Under the pieces are notes generated by a model that saw only the letters and a program-made list of their open reading frames with translations, did not search any database and was not told where the DNA came from. A stretch of 12,194 nucleotides of DNA from Bacteroidales bacterium (lineage in GTDB: Bacteria; Bacteroidota; Bacteroidia; Bacteroidales; VadinHA17): the NCBI GenBank assembly GCA_012514255.1, contig JAAZAP010000220.1:1-12194 (forward strand), given 5' to 3'. Shown piece by piece: positions 1 to 8,675 of the stretch. The first letter of the stretch is position 1. Each line of letters opens with the position of its first letter. The position numbers were made by a program, and so were the translations under genes.

Positions 1-1392
1 ATTGAAGAGTATGTGCTTCAAAACCAGTACTCCAGAAAGAGCTTCACCGTCTCCCTGTTCCCGCAGCGTGATCATTTCAGGGTGAATAAGGGTGAGGTGA
101 TTGCATGGTCAGGTAACACTGGCGGATCAACCGGACCACATCTTCATTTTGAATTACGCGATTCAGCTACCGAGGATCCCGTGAATCCTCTGAAATATGA
201 CGGACTTGGAGTAAGTGACCGCATGAGGCCGGTCATTGACAAAGTGATCCTGTACCCCCTGACCAGCAATTCTTCTGTCAATAACAGCCACAATAAGCTC
301 ATCCTGAGAACAGTACCGGCTGATGGCTCATACGCAGTATCAGCACCGGTCTCGCCCGTGATCCACGGAGAGACGGGCATAGGCATCAAATGCTGGGACA
401 CATTTGATAACAGCTCCAACAGGTGCGGTGTTTACACCATTGAGCTGCTGGCTGACGACGTAACTGTCTACAGCTACAGGGCCGACCGTTTCTCGTACAG
501 CGAATCAAGGTACATAAATGCCCATATAGACTATGCATCCCGCATTAAATCACGCGAATATATCCACAGACTGCACATTCAGCCAGGCAACAGGCTCTCA
601 ATGTACGGACCTCACATGGGGCGAGGAGTATTAAGGTTTAATGATGACAGGGAGCATGAGATCAAAATAATAGTAACAGACAGTTATAACAACAGGTCAT
701 GGGTGACTTTCAGGGTACGATCCGTTGCCGTCTCCCCTGTGCCCCCGGCTGAGATAGCCTGCAGCAAGGTACTGCCCTGGAACAGTGCAGCTGATTTCAC
801 TGCTGATGGCTTACGAATCCACTTCCCTGCCGGAACACTCTATGATACTCTCTGGTTCAACCATAAGACAAGAGATGCAGGTAACAGATGGCTTTCACCC
901 ATACACTCAGTGCATAATGAGACCGTGGCCCTCCATGGGAGGATCAGGCTCTCAATACGACCTGATATCATCATTCCGGGGAAGCAGGATAAAATGTGCC
1001 TGGCCAGGATAGATGACCGGGGGGAGCCCTCCTACTCCGGAGGTGCCTTCAGATATGGCTTTGTGACCGACGAGGTTAACAGGCTGGGTGATTATGCCGT
1101 CACCATTGATACGATACCGCCCTCAGCCAGCTTCTCCTTCTCCAGGGGAGCCAACCTGACGGGAAGATCGCTGTTCACCGCCACTATACGTGATGAATTC
1201 TCGGGTATAGATAGCTATGAAATGCTTGTTGACGGCGAATGGATCCTGGCGGAGTATGATGCCAAGAATGACCTCCTGGTATGCAGGCCCGGCAAATCAC
1301 CAATGAAGACCAACACCCTTCACGATATTGAGCTCCGCGTTACTGACAACCTTGGCAACATCAATATTGTGAGGTCTGAATTCAGGTGGTAG
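1..1392 (+). CDS. M23 family metallopeptidase, 5'-truncated by window edge
   Basis: This is the C-terminal part of a secreted or envelope zinc endopeptidase of the LytM/M23 family, which cuts peptidoglycan cross-bridges. The frame is open from base 1, so the true start lies upstream. The 3' half of the catalytic domain is visible: KGEVIAWSGNTGGSTGPHLHFE, with the HLH motif at about bases 139-147, where the second His is a zinc ligand in the family. The upstream H-x3-D zinc-ligand region is outside the window. About 410 residues follow the catalytic domain; they look beta-rich and end in Ig-like segments (IDTIPPSASFSF..., DIELRVTDNLGN), a layout I associate with Bacteroidota M23 proteins of 550-600 residues. 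The gene converges on the nucleotidyltransferase gene with a 32-base gap. Family is sure; substrate and exact role are not. Confidence 0.9.
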   Translation: MEEYVLQNQYSRKSFTVSLFPQRDHFRVNKGEVIAWSGNTGGSTGPHLHFELRDSATEDPVNPLKYDGLGVSDRMRPVIDKVILYPLTSNSSVNNSHNKLILRTVPADGSYAVSAPVSPVIHGETGIGIKCWDTFDNSSNRCGVYTIELLADDVTVYSYRADRFSYSESRYINAHIDYASRIKSREYIHRLHIQPGNRLSMYGPHMGRGVLRFNDDREHEIKIIVTDSYNNRSWVTFRVRSVAVSPVPPAEIACSKVLPWNSAADFTADGLRIHFPAGTLYDTLWFNHKTRDAGNRWLSPIHSVHNETVALHGRIRLSIRPDIIIPGKQDKMCLARIDDRGEPSYSGGAFRYGFVTDEVNRLGDYAVTIDTIPPSASFSFSRGANLTGRSLFTATIRDEFSGIDSYEMLVDGEWILAEYDAKNDLLVCRPGKSPMKTNTLHDIELRVTDNLGNINIVRSEFRW

Positions 1393-1424
1393 GTATTACG
1401 TATTCGGGCTAATCTGTAATTATG

Positions 1425-2324
1425 TCAAAACAATCTTTCCGGATACAGGCCCTCATCAACCATCTTCCTGATACTATCCACCACGAAAGGCTTGTCCTCC
1501 CTGTAGGTAACTCCGAACCACATGCTGCTGCTTCTCAGTATCTCAATGGTTATCTCTCCCTTCTTTACAAACTTATCGAGTGAAGTGGGAATGTCCAGCT
1601 CAGCCTTGGGATCTGTCATCCTTTCGTCAAGGAAGTTGCTGAACTCCATGTTCAGGTATTTATAAACCGAGGGCTTAAAGCCAAAGAGATTCATTGAGAC
1701 TATTTCGTCTCCGGTGTACTGGCGGATGTTCCCTTCGGCGTCAGGTGCAAAGATCCCGTCAGGTCTCTTCTCTATTCCGCGTGTTTCAACAATATGCTGC
1801 AGGAAGCCATCCTCACTCACCCTGCATATGCCGCGGTTGACATGACCATGATCCGAGAGCGTGTTGCCCAGTCGGTAGCCGACAATGCAGAAATTTGTGT
1901 CATCCCTGTCCTCTGTCAGGAATTTGTACAATACCTTAAAAGCCTCATAACCATAGTAGTCATCAGCATTTATAACTCCAAAAGGTTCATGTATCTTTGG
2001 TTCGGTCACCAGTATTGCATGACTGGTGCCCCAGGGCTTCTGCCGCCCCTCAGGCACCGTGTATCCGGCCGGCAGGTTGCCAAGCTCCTGGAATACGTAG
2101 TCAATCTCTATGACATCCTTAAGCCTCCTGACAAATGTTTCCTTGAACTGCTCTTCAATATCACGCCTGATCACAAAGACCACCTTTCCAAACCCGGCCC
2201 TCTTTGCATCATAAATTGAATAGTCAATAATTGTCTCGCCGGAAGGCCCTACCTGGTCAAGCTGTTTGTTGCCGCCATATCTGCTGCCCATCCCGGCAGC
2301 CAGAACCATAAGTGTTGGTTTCAT
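1425..2324 (-). CDS. Sugar-phosphate nucleotidyltransferase (NTP_transferase family)
   Basis: A 299-residue cytoplasmic enzyme of the GT-A-fold nucleotidyltransferases, which join a sugar 1-phosphate and an NTP to give NDP-sugar and pyrophosphate. The N-terminal nucleotide-binding loop is clear (LAAGMGSRYGG, residues 8-18, with Lys20), followed by PWGTSHAIL (97-105) and the metal/sugar-binding NADDYYG (119-125). Length fits single-domain members; there is no left-handed beta-helix acyltransferase or CBS extension. Similar Bacteroidota proteins sit beside N-acetylhexosamine kinase-like genes, but no kinase is seen here, so the sugar (GlcNAc/GalNAc, glucose or another) cannot be decided. It is divergent from cutC, with 69 bases between the start codons. 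Confidence 0.88.
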   Translation of the reverse strand: MKPTLMVLAAGMGSRYGGNKQLDQVGPSGETIIDYSIYDAKRAGFGKVVFVIRRDIEEQFKETFVRRLKDVIEIDYVFQELGNLPAGYTVPEGRQKPWGTSHAILVTEPKIHEPFGVINADDYYGYEAFKVLYKFLTEDRDDTNFCIVGYRLGNTLSDHGHVNRGICRVSEDGFLQHIVETRGIEKRPDGIFAPDAEGNIRQYTGDEIVSMNLFGFKPSVYKYLNMEFSNFLDERMTDPKAELDIPTSLDKFVKKGEITIEILRSSSMWFGVTYREDKPFVVDSIRKMVDEGLYPERLF

Positions 2325-2348
2325 CTGATAAATGTTTTAGGTCACACA

Positions 2349-2366
2349 ATATTATCTAAATAATAT
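2349..2366. promoter_or_regulatory. AT-rich perfect inverted repeat between divergent genes
   Basis: ATATTAT-CTAA-ATAATAT is a perfect 7-base inverted repeat with a 4-base centre, between the divergent nucleotidyltransferase and cutC starts. It could be an operator or part of overlapping promoters. With A/T-only arms in AT-rich spacer DNA it could also be chance. No clear TANNTTTG box was found on either strand here. Confidence 0.25.
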
Positions 2367-2393
2367 GTACTTTCAAAGCCTCATTGAAAAGAA

Positions 2394-3146
2394 TTGTCGC
2401 TTATCGTAGAAATATGCGTCGACTCAGTTGAGTCGGCCATCGTAGCCGAGGCTGCCGGTGCCGGAAGGATAGAGTTGTGTTCTGCCCTGGTGGAGGGAGG
2501 AGTAACTCCAAGCGCCGGACTGATTGAATCGGTGCGGAGAAATGCCGGCATCAGGATAAATGTCCTTATCCGTCCAAGAAGTGGCGATTTCCTCTATAGT
2601 GATAACGAGTTCAGTGTGATGAGACGCGATATTGACACTGCAGGCGAGCTTGGAGCGGATGGTATTGTAACCGGCATTCTAAACAACGATGGTACAGTGG
2701 ATGTTGAACGAACAGCCCTCCTTGCCGAGTACGCCTCCCCAATGAGCCTGACCTTTCACCGCGCATTCGATCTATGCAGGGATCCCAGGAAGGGCCTGGA
2801 GGAGGTCATAACCACCGGAGCCGAGAGACTGCTGACATCAGGCCAGGCAAAAAACGCCATCGAGGGAGCTCCACTGATTAAATCACTTATTAAGGATGCT
2901 GCCGGACGTATTACAATTATGCCCGGGGGAGGAATAGACGAATATAATATTGCCCTCCTTGCTGCCAGCACAGGAGCACATGAGTACCACCTTTCCGGGC
3001 GCAGGCAAAGGGAGAGCGAAATGACTTTCCGCAGGAAAGGGATCTACATGGGTGATCCCCGTTTCCAGACGGAATACATTCTCAAAAGCGCCGATGCCGA
3101 ACGGATCAGTTCGGTAATAATGATTTTAAGGGGTATTGTTTTTTAA
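2394..3146 (+). CDS. cutC: CutC family protein
   Basis: A 250-residue TIM-barrel protein of the CutC family, close to the usual family length. Diagnostic stretches are GAGRIELCSALVEGGVTPS (22-40), NVLIRPRSGDFLYS (56-69), LTFHRAFD (119-126), PGGGID (177-182) and EYHLSG (197-202). The start is TTG at 2394; an in-frame TGA at 2385-2387 excludes any earlier start, and the family's N-terminus (VEICVDS) begins four codons later. CutC was named for copper homeostasis in E. coli, but that role has been questioned and the reaction is not established, so the name should not be read as proof of copper handling. No copper gene is adjacent. It is divergent from the nucleotidyltransferase gene. Confidence 0.93.
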   Translation: MSLIVEICVDSVESAIVAEAAGAGRIELCSALVEGGVTPSAGLIESVRRNAGIRINVLIRPRSGDFLYSDNEFSVMRRDIDTAGELGADGIVTGILNNDGTVDVERTALLAEYASPMSLTFHRAFDLCRDPRKGLEEVITTGAERLLTSGQAKNAIEGAPLIKSLIKDAAGRITIMPGGGIDEYNIALLAASTGAHEYHLSGRRQRESEMTFRRKGIYMGDPRFQTEYILKSADAERISSVIMILRGIVF

Positions 3147-3164
3147 TTAAAGATGCTATTTTTG
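3136..3164 (+). promoter_or_regulatory. Possible Bacteroidota-type promoter for the C69 dipeptidase gene
   Basis: A perfect TANNTTTG -7 box (TATTTTTG, 3157-3164) lies about 76 bases upstream of the dipeptidase ATG. A TTG at 3136-3138 could be the -33 element, but the 18-base spacing is one shorter than the usual 19-21, and this TTG lies inside the end of cutC. Confidence 0.4.
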
Positions 3165-3240
3165 AGACCTGTCCGTTTCTGAAAGCGATGAGTGGACTGA
3201 TAATTAATTGTGATACAACAATTTAAACAAATATACAAAT

Positions 3241-4956
3241 ATGAAGAGAATCACATCCCTTATGCTGAGCCTTCTTGTGGTAACGCTGATGCTTACAGAG
3301 AAGAGTCATGCATGCACCAATTTTCTTATTACCAAGGGAGCCTCAAAAGACGGCTCAACAATGATCACCTACTCGGCTGACTCCCATGTTCTCTACGGAG
3401 AGCTTTATTTCTGGCCGGCAATGAAGTACAAGCCCGGCACCATGGTTGATGTGTACGAATGGGATTCGGGTAAATTCCTGGGCACAATTGAACAGGCTCC
3501 TGTTACCTACTCGGTAGTTGGAAACATTAACCAGCATCAGCTGGCTATAGGTGAAACAACCTACGGAGGCCGGAGTGAGCTTAATAATCCTGATGGCATT
3601 ATAGATTATGGCAGCCTTATATATCTTACCCTGCAGAGGGCAAAGAATGCAAGAGAAGCAATACATACCATTGTGACGCTGACAGAGAAGTACGGCTACT
3701 GCAGCTCGGGCGAATCTTTCTCCATCTCAGATCCCAATGAAGTATGGATAATGGAGATAATAGGCAAGGGTCCGGGGAAAAAGGGATTGGCATTTGTTGC
3801 CCGCAGAATACCAGACGGTTATATCTCGGGTCATGCAAACCAGGCAAGGATACAGACCTTCCCCCTTGCCAACGGTACCAGTTCAATCACTTCTGCCGAA
3901 ATTGACAAGGTCTTCAATCCCGAGGTTGAAACGGTATATGCAGCTGACGTAGCGGATGTTGCACGTGGATTCGGGTGGTTTGACGGAACAGATGCTGACT
4001 TTTCCTTCAGCGATGTCTATGCGCCGGTCGACTTCAGCGGTGCGCGCTTCTGCGAAGCTCGCGTATGGGCCGCATTCAACAGGGTCAACGGCTCGATGGG
4101 CGAATACCTCAATTATGCCATGGGATACGATCTTGACAACAGGATGCCCCTCTGGATCAAACCTGACAGGAAACTTGGCGTTGACGAGGTTATGGGGCTG
4201 ATGAGAGACTATTACCAGGGCACCCCTATGGACATGACTAAAGATTTCGGGGCCGGTCCGTATGCCAATACCGTCAGGTGGAGGCCGATGAGCTGGGAAG
4301 TCGACGGCAAGATGTATCTCCATGAGAGAGCCACTTCAACCCAGCAGACCGGGTTTTCCTTCGTGACCCAGAGCCGTTCATGGCTGCCTGATCCTGTCGG
4401 CGGCATCATCTGGTTCGGCGTTGATGACACATATTATACCGTCTATACCCCTATGTACTGCGGAATGACAACCGTTCCCCATTCATTTGCCGTGGGCAAC
4501 GGTGACATCATGACCTACAGTGCCGACGCAGCCTTCTGGGTCTTCAATGAGGTCACCAATTTCGTCTACAGCCGTGCTGACGTAATGACGCCTGACCTGC
4601 AGGCCAAACAGCAGGAATTGGAACAAAAATATATCAGTGAGATAGCCGAAATAGATTCCAGGGCTGCCGGACTCTTCAAAAGCACTGCCAGAGGCGCAGC
4701 AAAGAAGGCCACTGAGCTTATCACAAACTATTCTGTCAATGCTGGCAATAATACTGTTAAGGAGTGGAGAGAACTGTACAAGCATCTCTTTACCAAATAT
4801 ATAGATGGAAACATCAAGACACGGAGAGAACTCCCTGATAATCATAAGTATATCCCACCCCAGGTGAAACAGCCCGGATATCCGCAGGAATGGCTCATGA
4901 GGATTGTGCTTGACGCAGGCGATAAACTCAAAATGCCTGATGGTGCAGGTCATTGA
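3241..4956 (+). CDS. Secreted C69 family dipeptidase (PepD-like, Ntn hydrolase)
   Basis: A 571-residue peptidase of family C69 (formerly U34), whose members cleave dipeptides. It begins with a signal peptide: KR at 2-3, a hydrophobic core around residues 5-18, and SHA at 22-24. Cys25 follows at once (CTNFLITKGASKDGSTMITYSADSH), the conserved start of mature C69 enzymes, where the exposed Cys is the N-terminal nucleophile. Signal cleavage after Ala24 would therefore expose the nucleophile and activate the enzyme. SHAC lacks the usual Leu of a lipobox, so lipidation of this Cys is unlikely. It is likely periplasmic and fits peptide nutrition. It stands alone between cutC and rplS. Family is confident; substrate preference is unknown. 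Confidence 0.92.
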   Translation: MKRITSLMLSLLVVTLMLTEKSHACTNFLITKGASKDGSTMITYSADSHVLYGELYFWPAMKYKPGTMVDVYEWDSGKFLGTIEQAPVTYSVVGNINQHQLAIGETTYGGRSELNNPDGIIDYGSLIYLTLQRAKNAREAIHTIVTLTEKYGYCSSGESFSISDPNEVWIMEIIGKGPGKKGLAFVARRIPDGYISGHANQARIQTFPLANGTSSITSAEIDKVFNPEVETVYAADVADVARGFGWFDGTDADFSFSDVYAPVDFSGARFCEARVWAAFNRVNGSMGEYLNYAMGYDLDNRMPLWIKPDRKLGVDEVMGLMRDYYQGTPMDMTKDFGAGPYANTVRWRPMSWEVDGKMYLHERATSTQQTGFSFVTQSRSWLPDPVGGIIWFGVDDTYYTVYTPMYCGMTTVPHSFAVGNGDIMTYSADAAFWVFNEVTNFVYSRADVMTPDLQAKQQELEQKYISEIAEIDSRAAGLFKSTARGAAKKATELITNYSVNAGNNTVKEWRELYKHLFTKYIDGNIKTRRELPDNHKYIPPQVKQPGYPQEWLMRIVLDAGDKLKMPDGAGH

Positions 4957-4981
4957 TCTTTACTGCAATTGATGGGATTTA

Positions 4982-5014
4982 TTTGCAGATAATAAAAATT
5001 TATTTGTATCTTTG
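4982..5014 (+). promoter_or_regulatory. Bacteroidota promoter of rplS
   Basis: TTTG at 4982-4985 and TATCTTTG at 5007-5014 are separated by 21 bases, an exact fit to the Bacteroidota consensus TTTG-N19-21-TANNTTTG. Transcription would start near 5020, leaving a leader of about 40 bases ahead of the rplS ATG. This is the best promoter in the window and a main reason for the phylum assignment. Confidence 0.8.
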
Positions 5015-5061
5015 CGACCTTATTTGAAAATAGTGAAGATCATATAAATCATTTTTGCGCG

Positions 5062-5412
5062 ATGGACTTAATGAAAGTAGTTGAAAAGGAGTACGCCACC
5101 ACCAACGAGTTCCCCAGATTCAGGGCAGGAGACACTGTAACGGTACACTATAAGATCAAGGAAGGTAACAAGGAGAGGATACAGCAGTATCGTGGCGTTG
5201 TAATCCAGAGGTCAGGAGGGAATAGCATGACCGCTACCTTCACCGTACGCAAGATGTCAGGAAATATAGGAGTGGAAAGGATATTCCCGGTTGCATCCCC
5301 CTTCATTGACAAGGTTGAGGTAAACAAGTATGGCAAGGTACGCAGAGCCCGCATATTCTACCTGAGGAACCTCACCGGCAAGAAGGCACGTATCAAGGAG
5401 AAAATATTCTAG
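5062..5412 (+). CDS. rplS: 50S ribosomal protein L19
   Basis: Ribosomal protein L19, a large-subunit protein located near the 30S-50S interface. The 116-residue length is normal for the family. The core [20 protein letters not shown] (19-38) and the C-terminal signature [20 protein letters not shown] (92-111) are textbook L19. In many bacteria rplS follows rpsP-rimM-trmD; here it is alone, with its own promoter (4982-5014) and terminator (5432-5459), so it appears to be a single-gene transcription unit. There is no clear Shine-Dalgarno sequence, which is usual in this phylum. ATG at 5062 is chosen because it gives the standard N-terminus; Met4 would also be possible. Confidence 0.98.
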   Translation: MDLMKVVEKEYATTNEFPRFRAGDTVTVHYKIKEGNKERIQQYRGVVIQRSGGNSMTATFTVRKMSGNIGVERIFPVASPFIDKVEVNKYGKVRRARIFYLRNLTGKKARIKEKIF

Positions 5413-5431
5413 TCCATACCTCAGGAACAGG

Positions 5432-5459
5432 AAAGAGCCGCCTCTGTGCGGCTTTTTTT
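5432..5459 (+). terminator. Rho-independent terminator of rplS
   Basis: The stem AGCCGC (5436-5441) pairs with GCGGCT (5448-5453) around a CTCTGT loop, extended by A/T and one G-T pair, and runs into seven T residues (5453-5459). It lies 20 bases after the rplS stop codon. Confidence 0.9.
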
Positions 5460-5510
5460 ATGCTTTACAATGTTTGACAATGTAACAAGCTGCCTTGATT
5501 GTAATCAAAT

Positions 5511-5537
5511 AAAAAAGAGGTCATTACAACCTCTTTT
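5511..5537 (-). terminator. Rho-independent terminator of the AsmA-like gene
   Basis: On the minus strand AAAAGAGG (5537-5530) pairs with CCTCTTTT (5520-5513) around a 9-base loop and ends in a run of six T (complement of the A run at 5511-5516). It lies 27 bases beyond the stop of the minus-strand AsmA-like gene. Together with the rplS terminator it insulates two converging transcripts. Confidence 0.8.
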
Positions 5538-5564
5538 GGATATCTGTGATTATTTTGTAACAGT

Positions 5565-8405
5565 CTATTTCAACAGGTCTTCAGCCTTGGCCCTTGCCTC
5601 GGCAAGGATCTGGTCTGCCCTATTGTTGGCTTCAGTCACCAATTGGGTGGCTTTTTTATCCGCCTCCCTGTTCAGCGCCTCAGCTGCCTTTTTGGCTGCT
5701 GCTACAGCGATGGGGCCTCTCGCTTCGGCGTCAGCAACCAGTTTCTTGCCTCTTAAATCAGCCTCGCTCCGTATCACTTCAGCCGAGGATGCCGCTTTCT
5801 CCCTGATCACCCTTGCATTATCCTCTGCCTCTTTCAATATCTTGTCTGCCTGCACCCTGGCAGCTTCGTTAACCCTATCGGCAACCTCCTGCCTGATTGT
5901 GTCAGTAACAGCTTCAGCCACTGATGTGACACTGCCGCCTGCAAAAGAAGGCGTGATAGCCGGTTCACGAACCGTGCCACCCACATTGACGTTAATCCTT
6001 ATAACCTCCGGCGGTGTGGCGGCGAAGCCAAGGGCAGCCGCCTGTGACGCAAAGCTGCTCATAAGTGTCCCCGCAGCTTCACCAAGTTCCTCCCTGGGAA
6101 TCTCAGCCTTTACCAGGTAATTAATAGTCCGGTCAAGCCCCTGGTCACCCGAGACATTAAGCTTGATCTTACCCAGCCTGGTATCGAAGGGTTTGACAAA
6201 CAGTCTGCCGTCATTGATAATGAACGTAGCCCTCAGATCCTTAACAATATTGGTATAGGCAGGGTCTATCTTAAGCACGCTCTTTATTTTGTCAAAACAT
6301 CCCGACTCCACTATCTGAACTGATTCTGATCTCACTTCGCCGGTGCCGGAAAGGGTATTGATCAATGGCATCATTCCCTTCCCGAGGATACTTCTGAAAT
6401 CAATCTCTGCTGTAACATTACCCCCCAGTCCCGCTGCTGCTGGCATGAGCTGTCTCACGGTGTTGAAAGCTTCAAAAGTCTCTTTAATATTAACGGCACC
6501 AATTAACATCTCCGCATCAATCACCGGCTTAAGGGTATCACGGGTATCATAAAGGGCATTTACCAGCAAAGAGCCTCCCAGTGCTTTCATCCCGGTCTCG
6601 CTGACTGAAACCATACCATCACGTATTAGAATGTTACCTTTCACGTCACTGGCTTCCAGCATGCCGTAGTTCAGAGCTCCAACCAGAGCTTCAAGGGTAA
6701 AGTCTATATCTTCAGGTATCCGTATCACCTCCATCGGAACGGTATCAGTCTCAACAGTATCAGATGGAATAAATGCCATTATTTCATTCAGGTCAACCCG
6801 GTCCGAAGTCAGTGACAGGTTGCCACTGAGAATTCCGTCAGAAAAAAGGTAAGGAATGTAATTCTCCAACCTGCCCGACAGTGAGAAGTCACTCCCCTTT
6901 CCCATTGAGGCTTTCATGCCGGTGAGTTCGGCGAAGGCCGGACTGAACTTAAGGGCAGCGTTGCTGATCCTGAGGTCCGGCATGTCAGCCATCACCACGG
7001 CCATATCAGAAATATTGAGGATTCCGGCTGCCCGAAACTTCTCATATTCCTCATTTTCAATCATTGACATCCGCCCTGCAAGATCAAGGGAGATATCCAG
7101 CAGGCCGTTGAGGGTGATGCTGTCAAGCGGTATTGCCTGCTGCAGCCGTGCCAGATCCATCTTGCCCTTTGCGGCAGCGGTGACTGCCGGATCACTCAAC
7201 GGGGTGGCCAGGGTCAGACTGAGATCAAAAGGATTGCCGGCAAGCATAAAGTGAAACCGGCTGACATCGGCTACGGTCTGATCCATATTGGCGCCGTCAG
7301 TCTTCACCATACCGCTGATGTTTATATCTGTTATTTTTTCCGGAAGGCCGGGATAACTGACCATGCCATCACTGACCAGAAGATTTACCACAACGTCAGG
7401 CAGGGTACTGTCAGCCGAACTGTAGATGCCTTTAATTGCCCCGTCAAGGGTGACATTACCTGAGGTATTCAGATCCTCATATCCTTTCATGTAAAAGGCA
7501 GGGATAAGAGAGAGAAGTGATTTGAACGAGGTTTCCGGGGTGCTGAAGAGCATATCAACAGCAATATCATCGCCAGGCATGGCAGCCGTCCCCGAAAAAT
7601 TAAGGGAGATATCATTCAGTTTCAGGATATTGTCCATGAGGGTGAACCTCATTGAATCAAGTTGTGCATCTATCGCAGACGCAAATGATAAGCTGGCGTC
7701 AGTCAGCCATGGGATCTTGTCCATGACAAAATCGATGCTGCCGGCATCCAGTTCCAGTTCCAATCCAGTGGCGGACTCGCTCATGTTACCCGACAGAAGG
7801 AAATCAAAATCTCCAATCTTAGCCGTCATATCGGATTCGCGATCGGTATAGGTCAGTCGCCCGTTGTTAATGGCAAACCTGCGGAGCAGCAGCTTCAGTC
7901 CGGATTGTTCCTCAATATCTGCAAACGGCTCCTGGTTTGCGTTTTCACTCAATGGTTCTCCGGGAACAGGCTCAGGACCGGCCTGCTCCGGTACGGATTC
8001 CTTCATAATTTCCCAGTTAACCTTGCCATCCTCATTCACAATAGCATTAAGAACAGGGTCATCAATGACAACTGATTTGATTTCATAACCGCTGTCTGCA
8101 AACAGGCTCTTCAGGTTAATTACAATCCTGAATGACTTCACCGAGGCCAGAGTATCTCTTTCAAAATCACCCGTCCCGGTCACATTAAGGTTGTCAAGCA
8201 AGAATGAAGCGTTCGGGAAAGACCTGAAGAGATTCAGCTTGTAATCATTGAACGATACCTTGGCAATAAGCATATCATTCAATCCTGACTCCACCTTTTC
8301 CTTTATCTTTTCCTTGAAGGCAACAGGGATTATCACTGCCAGTGCCACAATGAGCAGCAACAATGCTCCCAAGATGATCCCGGTTATTTTTAGTCCTTTT
8401 TTCAT
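5565..8405 (-). CDS. AsmA-like envelope protein with C-terminal helical tail
   Basis: A large membrane-anchored protein of the AsmA family, whose Gram-negative members act in outer-membrane biogenesis and are thought to form bridge-like lipid-transfer structures in the periplasm. ATG at 8405 is chosen because AGGAG lies just upstream (8408-8412) and it gives the classic start MKKGLKITGIILGALLLLIV; an ATG 17 codons earlier adds only a non-family leader. The product is 946 residues: one membrane segment (about 5-28), an N-terminal AsmA domain (FPNASFLLDNLNV... and IDDPVLNAIVNEDGKVNWE), a long beta-rich middle, and a family-like C-terminal region. The last 117 residues or so are an Ala/Glu/Arg-rich helix with repeats such as ADKILKEAEDNA and ADQILAEARAKA, probably a coiled coil. 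The gene is monocistronic. Confidence 0.88.
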   Translation of the reverse strand: MKKGLKITGIILGALLLLIVALAVIIPVAFKEKIKEKVESGLNDMLIAKVSFNDYKLNLFRSFPNASFLLDNLNVTGTGDFERDTLASVKSFRIVINLKSLFADSGYEIKSVVIDDPVLNAIVNEDGKVNWEIMKESVPEQAGPEPVPGEPLSENANQEPFADIEEQSGLKLLLRRFAINNGRLTYTDRESDMTAKIGDFDFLLSGNMSESATGLELELDAGSIDFVMDKIPWLTDASLSFASAIDAQLDSMRFTLMDNILKLNDISLNFSGTAAMPGDDIAVDMLFSTPETSFKSLLSLIPAFYMKGYEDLNTSGNVTLDGAIKGIYSSADSTLPDVVVNLLVSDGMVSYPGLPEKITDINISGMVKTDGANMDQTVADVSRFHFMLAGNPFDLSLTLATPLSDPAVTAAAKGKMDLARLQQAIPLDSITLNGLLDISLDLAGRMSMIENEEYEKFRAAGILNISDMAVVMADMPDLRISNAALKFSPAFAELTGMKASMGKGSDFSLSGRLENYIPYLFSDGILSGNLSLTSDRVDLNEIMAFIPSDTVETDTVPMEVIRIPEDIDFTLEALVGALNYGMLEASDVKGNILIRDGMVSVSETGMKALGGSLLVNALYDTRDTLKPVIDAEMLIGAVNIKETFEAFNTVRQLMPAAAGLGGNVTAEIDFRSILGKGMMPLINTLSGTGEVRSESVQIVESGCFDKIKSVLKIDPAYTNIVKDLRATFIINDGRLFVKPFDTRLGKIKLNVSGDQGLDRTINYLVKAEIPREELGEAAGTLMSSFASQAAALGFAATPPEVIRINVNVGGTVREPAITPSFAGGSVTSVAEAVTDTIRQEVADRVNEAARVQADKILKEAEDNARVIREKAASSAEVIRSEADLRGKKLVADAEARGPIAVAAAKKAAEALNREADKKATQLVTEANNRADQILAEARAKAEDLLK

Positions 8406-8407
8406 TA

Positions 8408-8412
8408 CTCCT
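8408..8412 (-). promoter_or_regulatory. Shine-Dalgarno site deciding the AsmA-like start
   Basis: AGGAG on the minus strand, two bases before the ATG at 8405-8403. Strong Shine-Dalgarno sites are uncommon in this window, and this one favours the inner ATG over the one 51 bases upstream. The spacing is shorter than ideal. Confidence 0.6.
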
Positions 8413-8604
8413 AGTTTATTATTACAGCTTCGGACGGTAAAGCTACAAATTACCATTGAATCATCGGCAGACTCTCCTGTTTGTTACGTCTGAGACGCTG
8501 AATGGCGTTCATTAGCCCGGGATGCCTCATCCTGACAGGGCAGTCTGCAGTTCATTACCTGTAAAACCGGCCCTTGCGTTCCCGGTGAGTTCTGAATAAG
8601 TTGT

Positions 8605-8612
8605 TAACTTTG
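8605..8612 (+). promoter_or_regulatory. Possible -7 box for the DUF134-UDG operon
   Basis: TAACTTTG is a perfect TANNTTTG box 63 bases before the DUF134 ATG. No TTTG or TTG occurs at 19-21 bases upstream; the nearest TTG, at 8574-8576, is 28 bases away. A promoter here would have a weak -33 element and may depend on an activator. The rest of the 270-base gap 8406-8675 shows only short, weak inverted repeats. Confidence 0.4.
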
Positions 8613-8675
8613 CAGTACCAGTAAGAGAGCTGCCAATGGCTGTGGATCATTGACAGATCTGTTTTTTGTTATTCA

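Noticed and set aside
3883..4323. Minus-strand open frame of 146 codons
   Set aside because: Lies wholly inside the well-supported C69 dipeptidase gene on the opposite strand and shows no family features.
5446..6120. Long plus-strand open frame of 224 codons opposite the AsmA-like gene
   Set aside because: It is the antisense of the Ala/Glu-rich tail; its Ala/Ser/Leu-rich composition follows from that, it starts inside the rplS terminator, and it matches no family I know.
8405..8456. Upstream ATG for the AsmA-like gene, 17 codons earlier
   Set aside because: The added residues are not family-like, while AGGAG directly precedes the inner ATG, which begins a normal membrane anchor.
8495..8532. 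Small inverted repeats ACGC/GCGT and GGATG/CATCC in the gap before the DUF134 gene, possible small RNA or terminator
   Set aside because: Stems of four to five bases, no T run and no promoter pointing through them.
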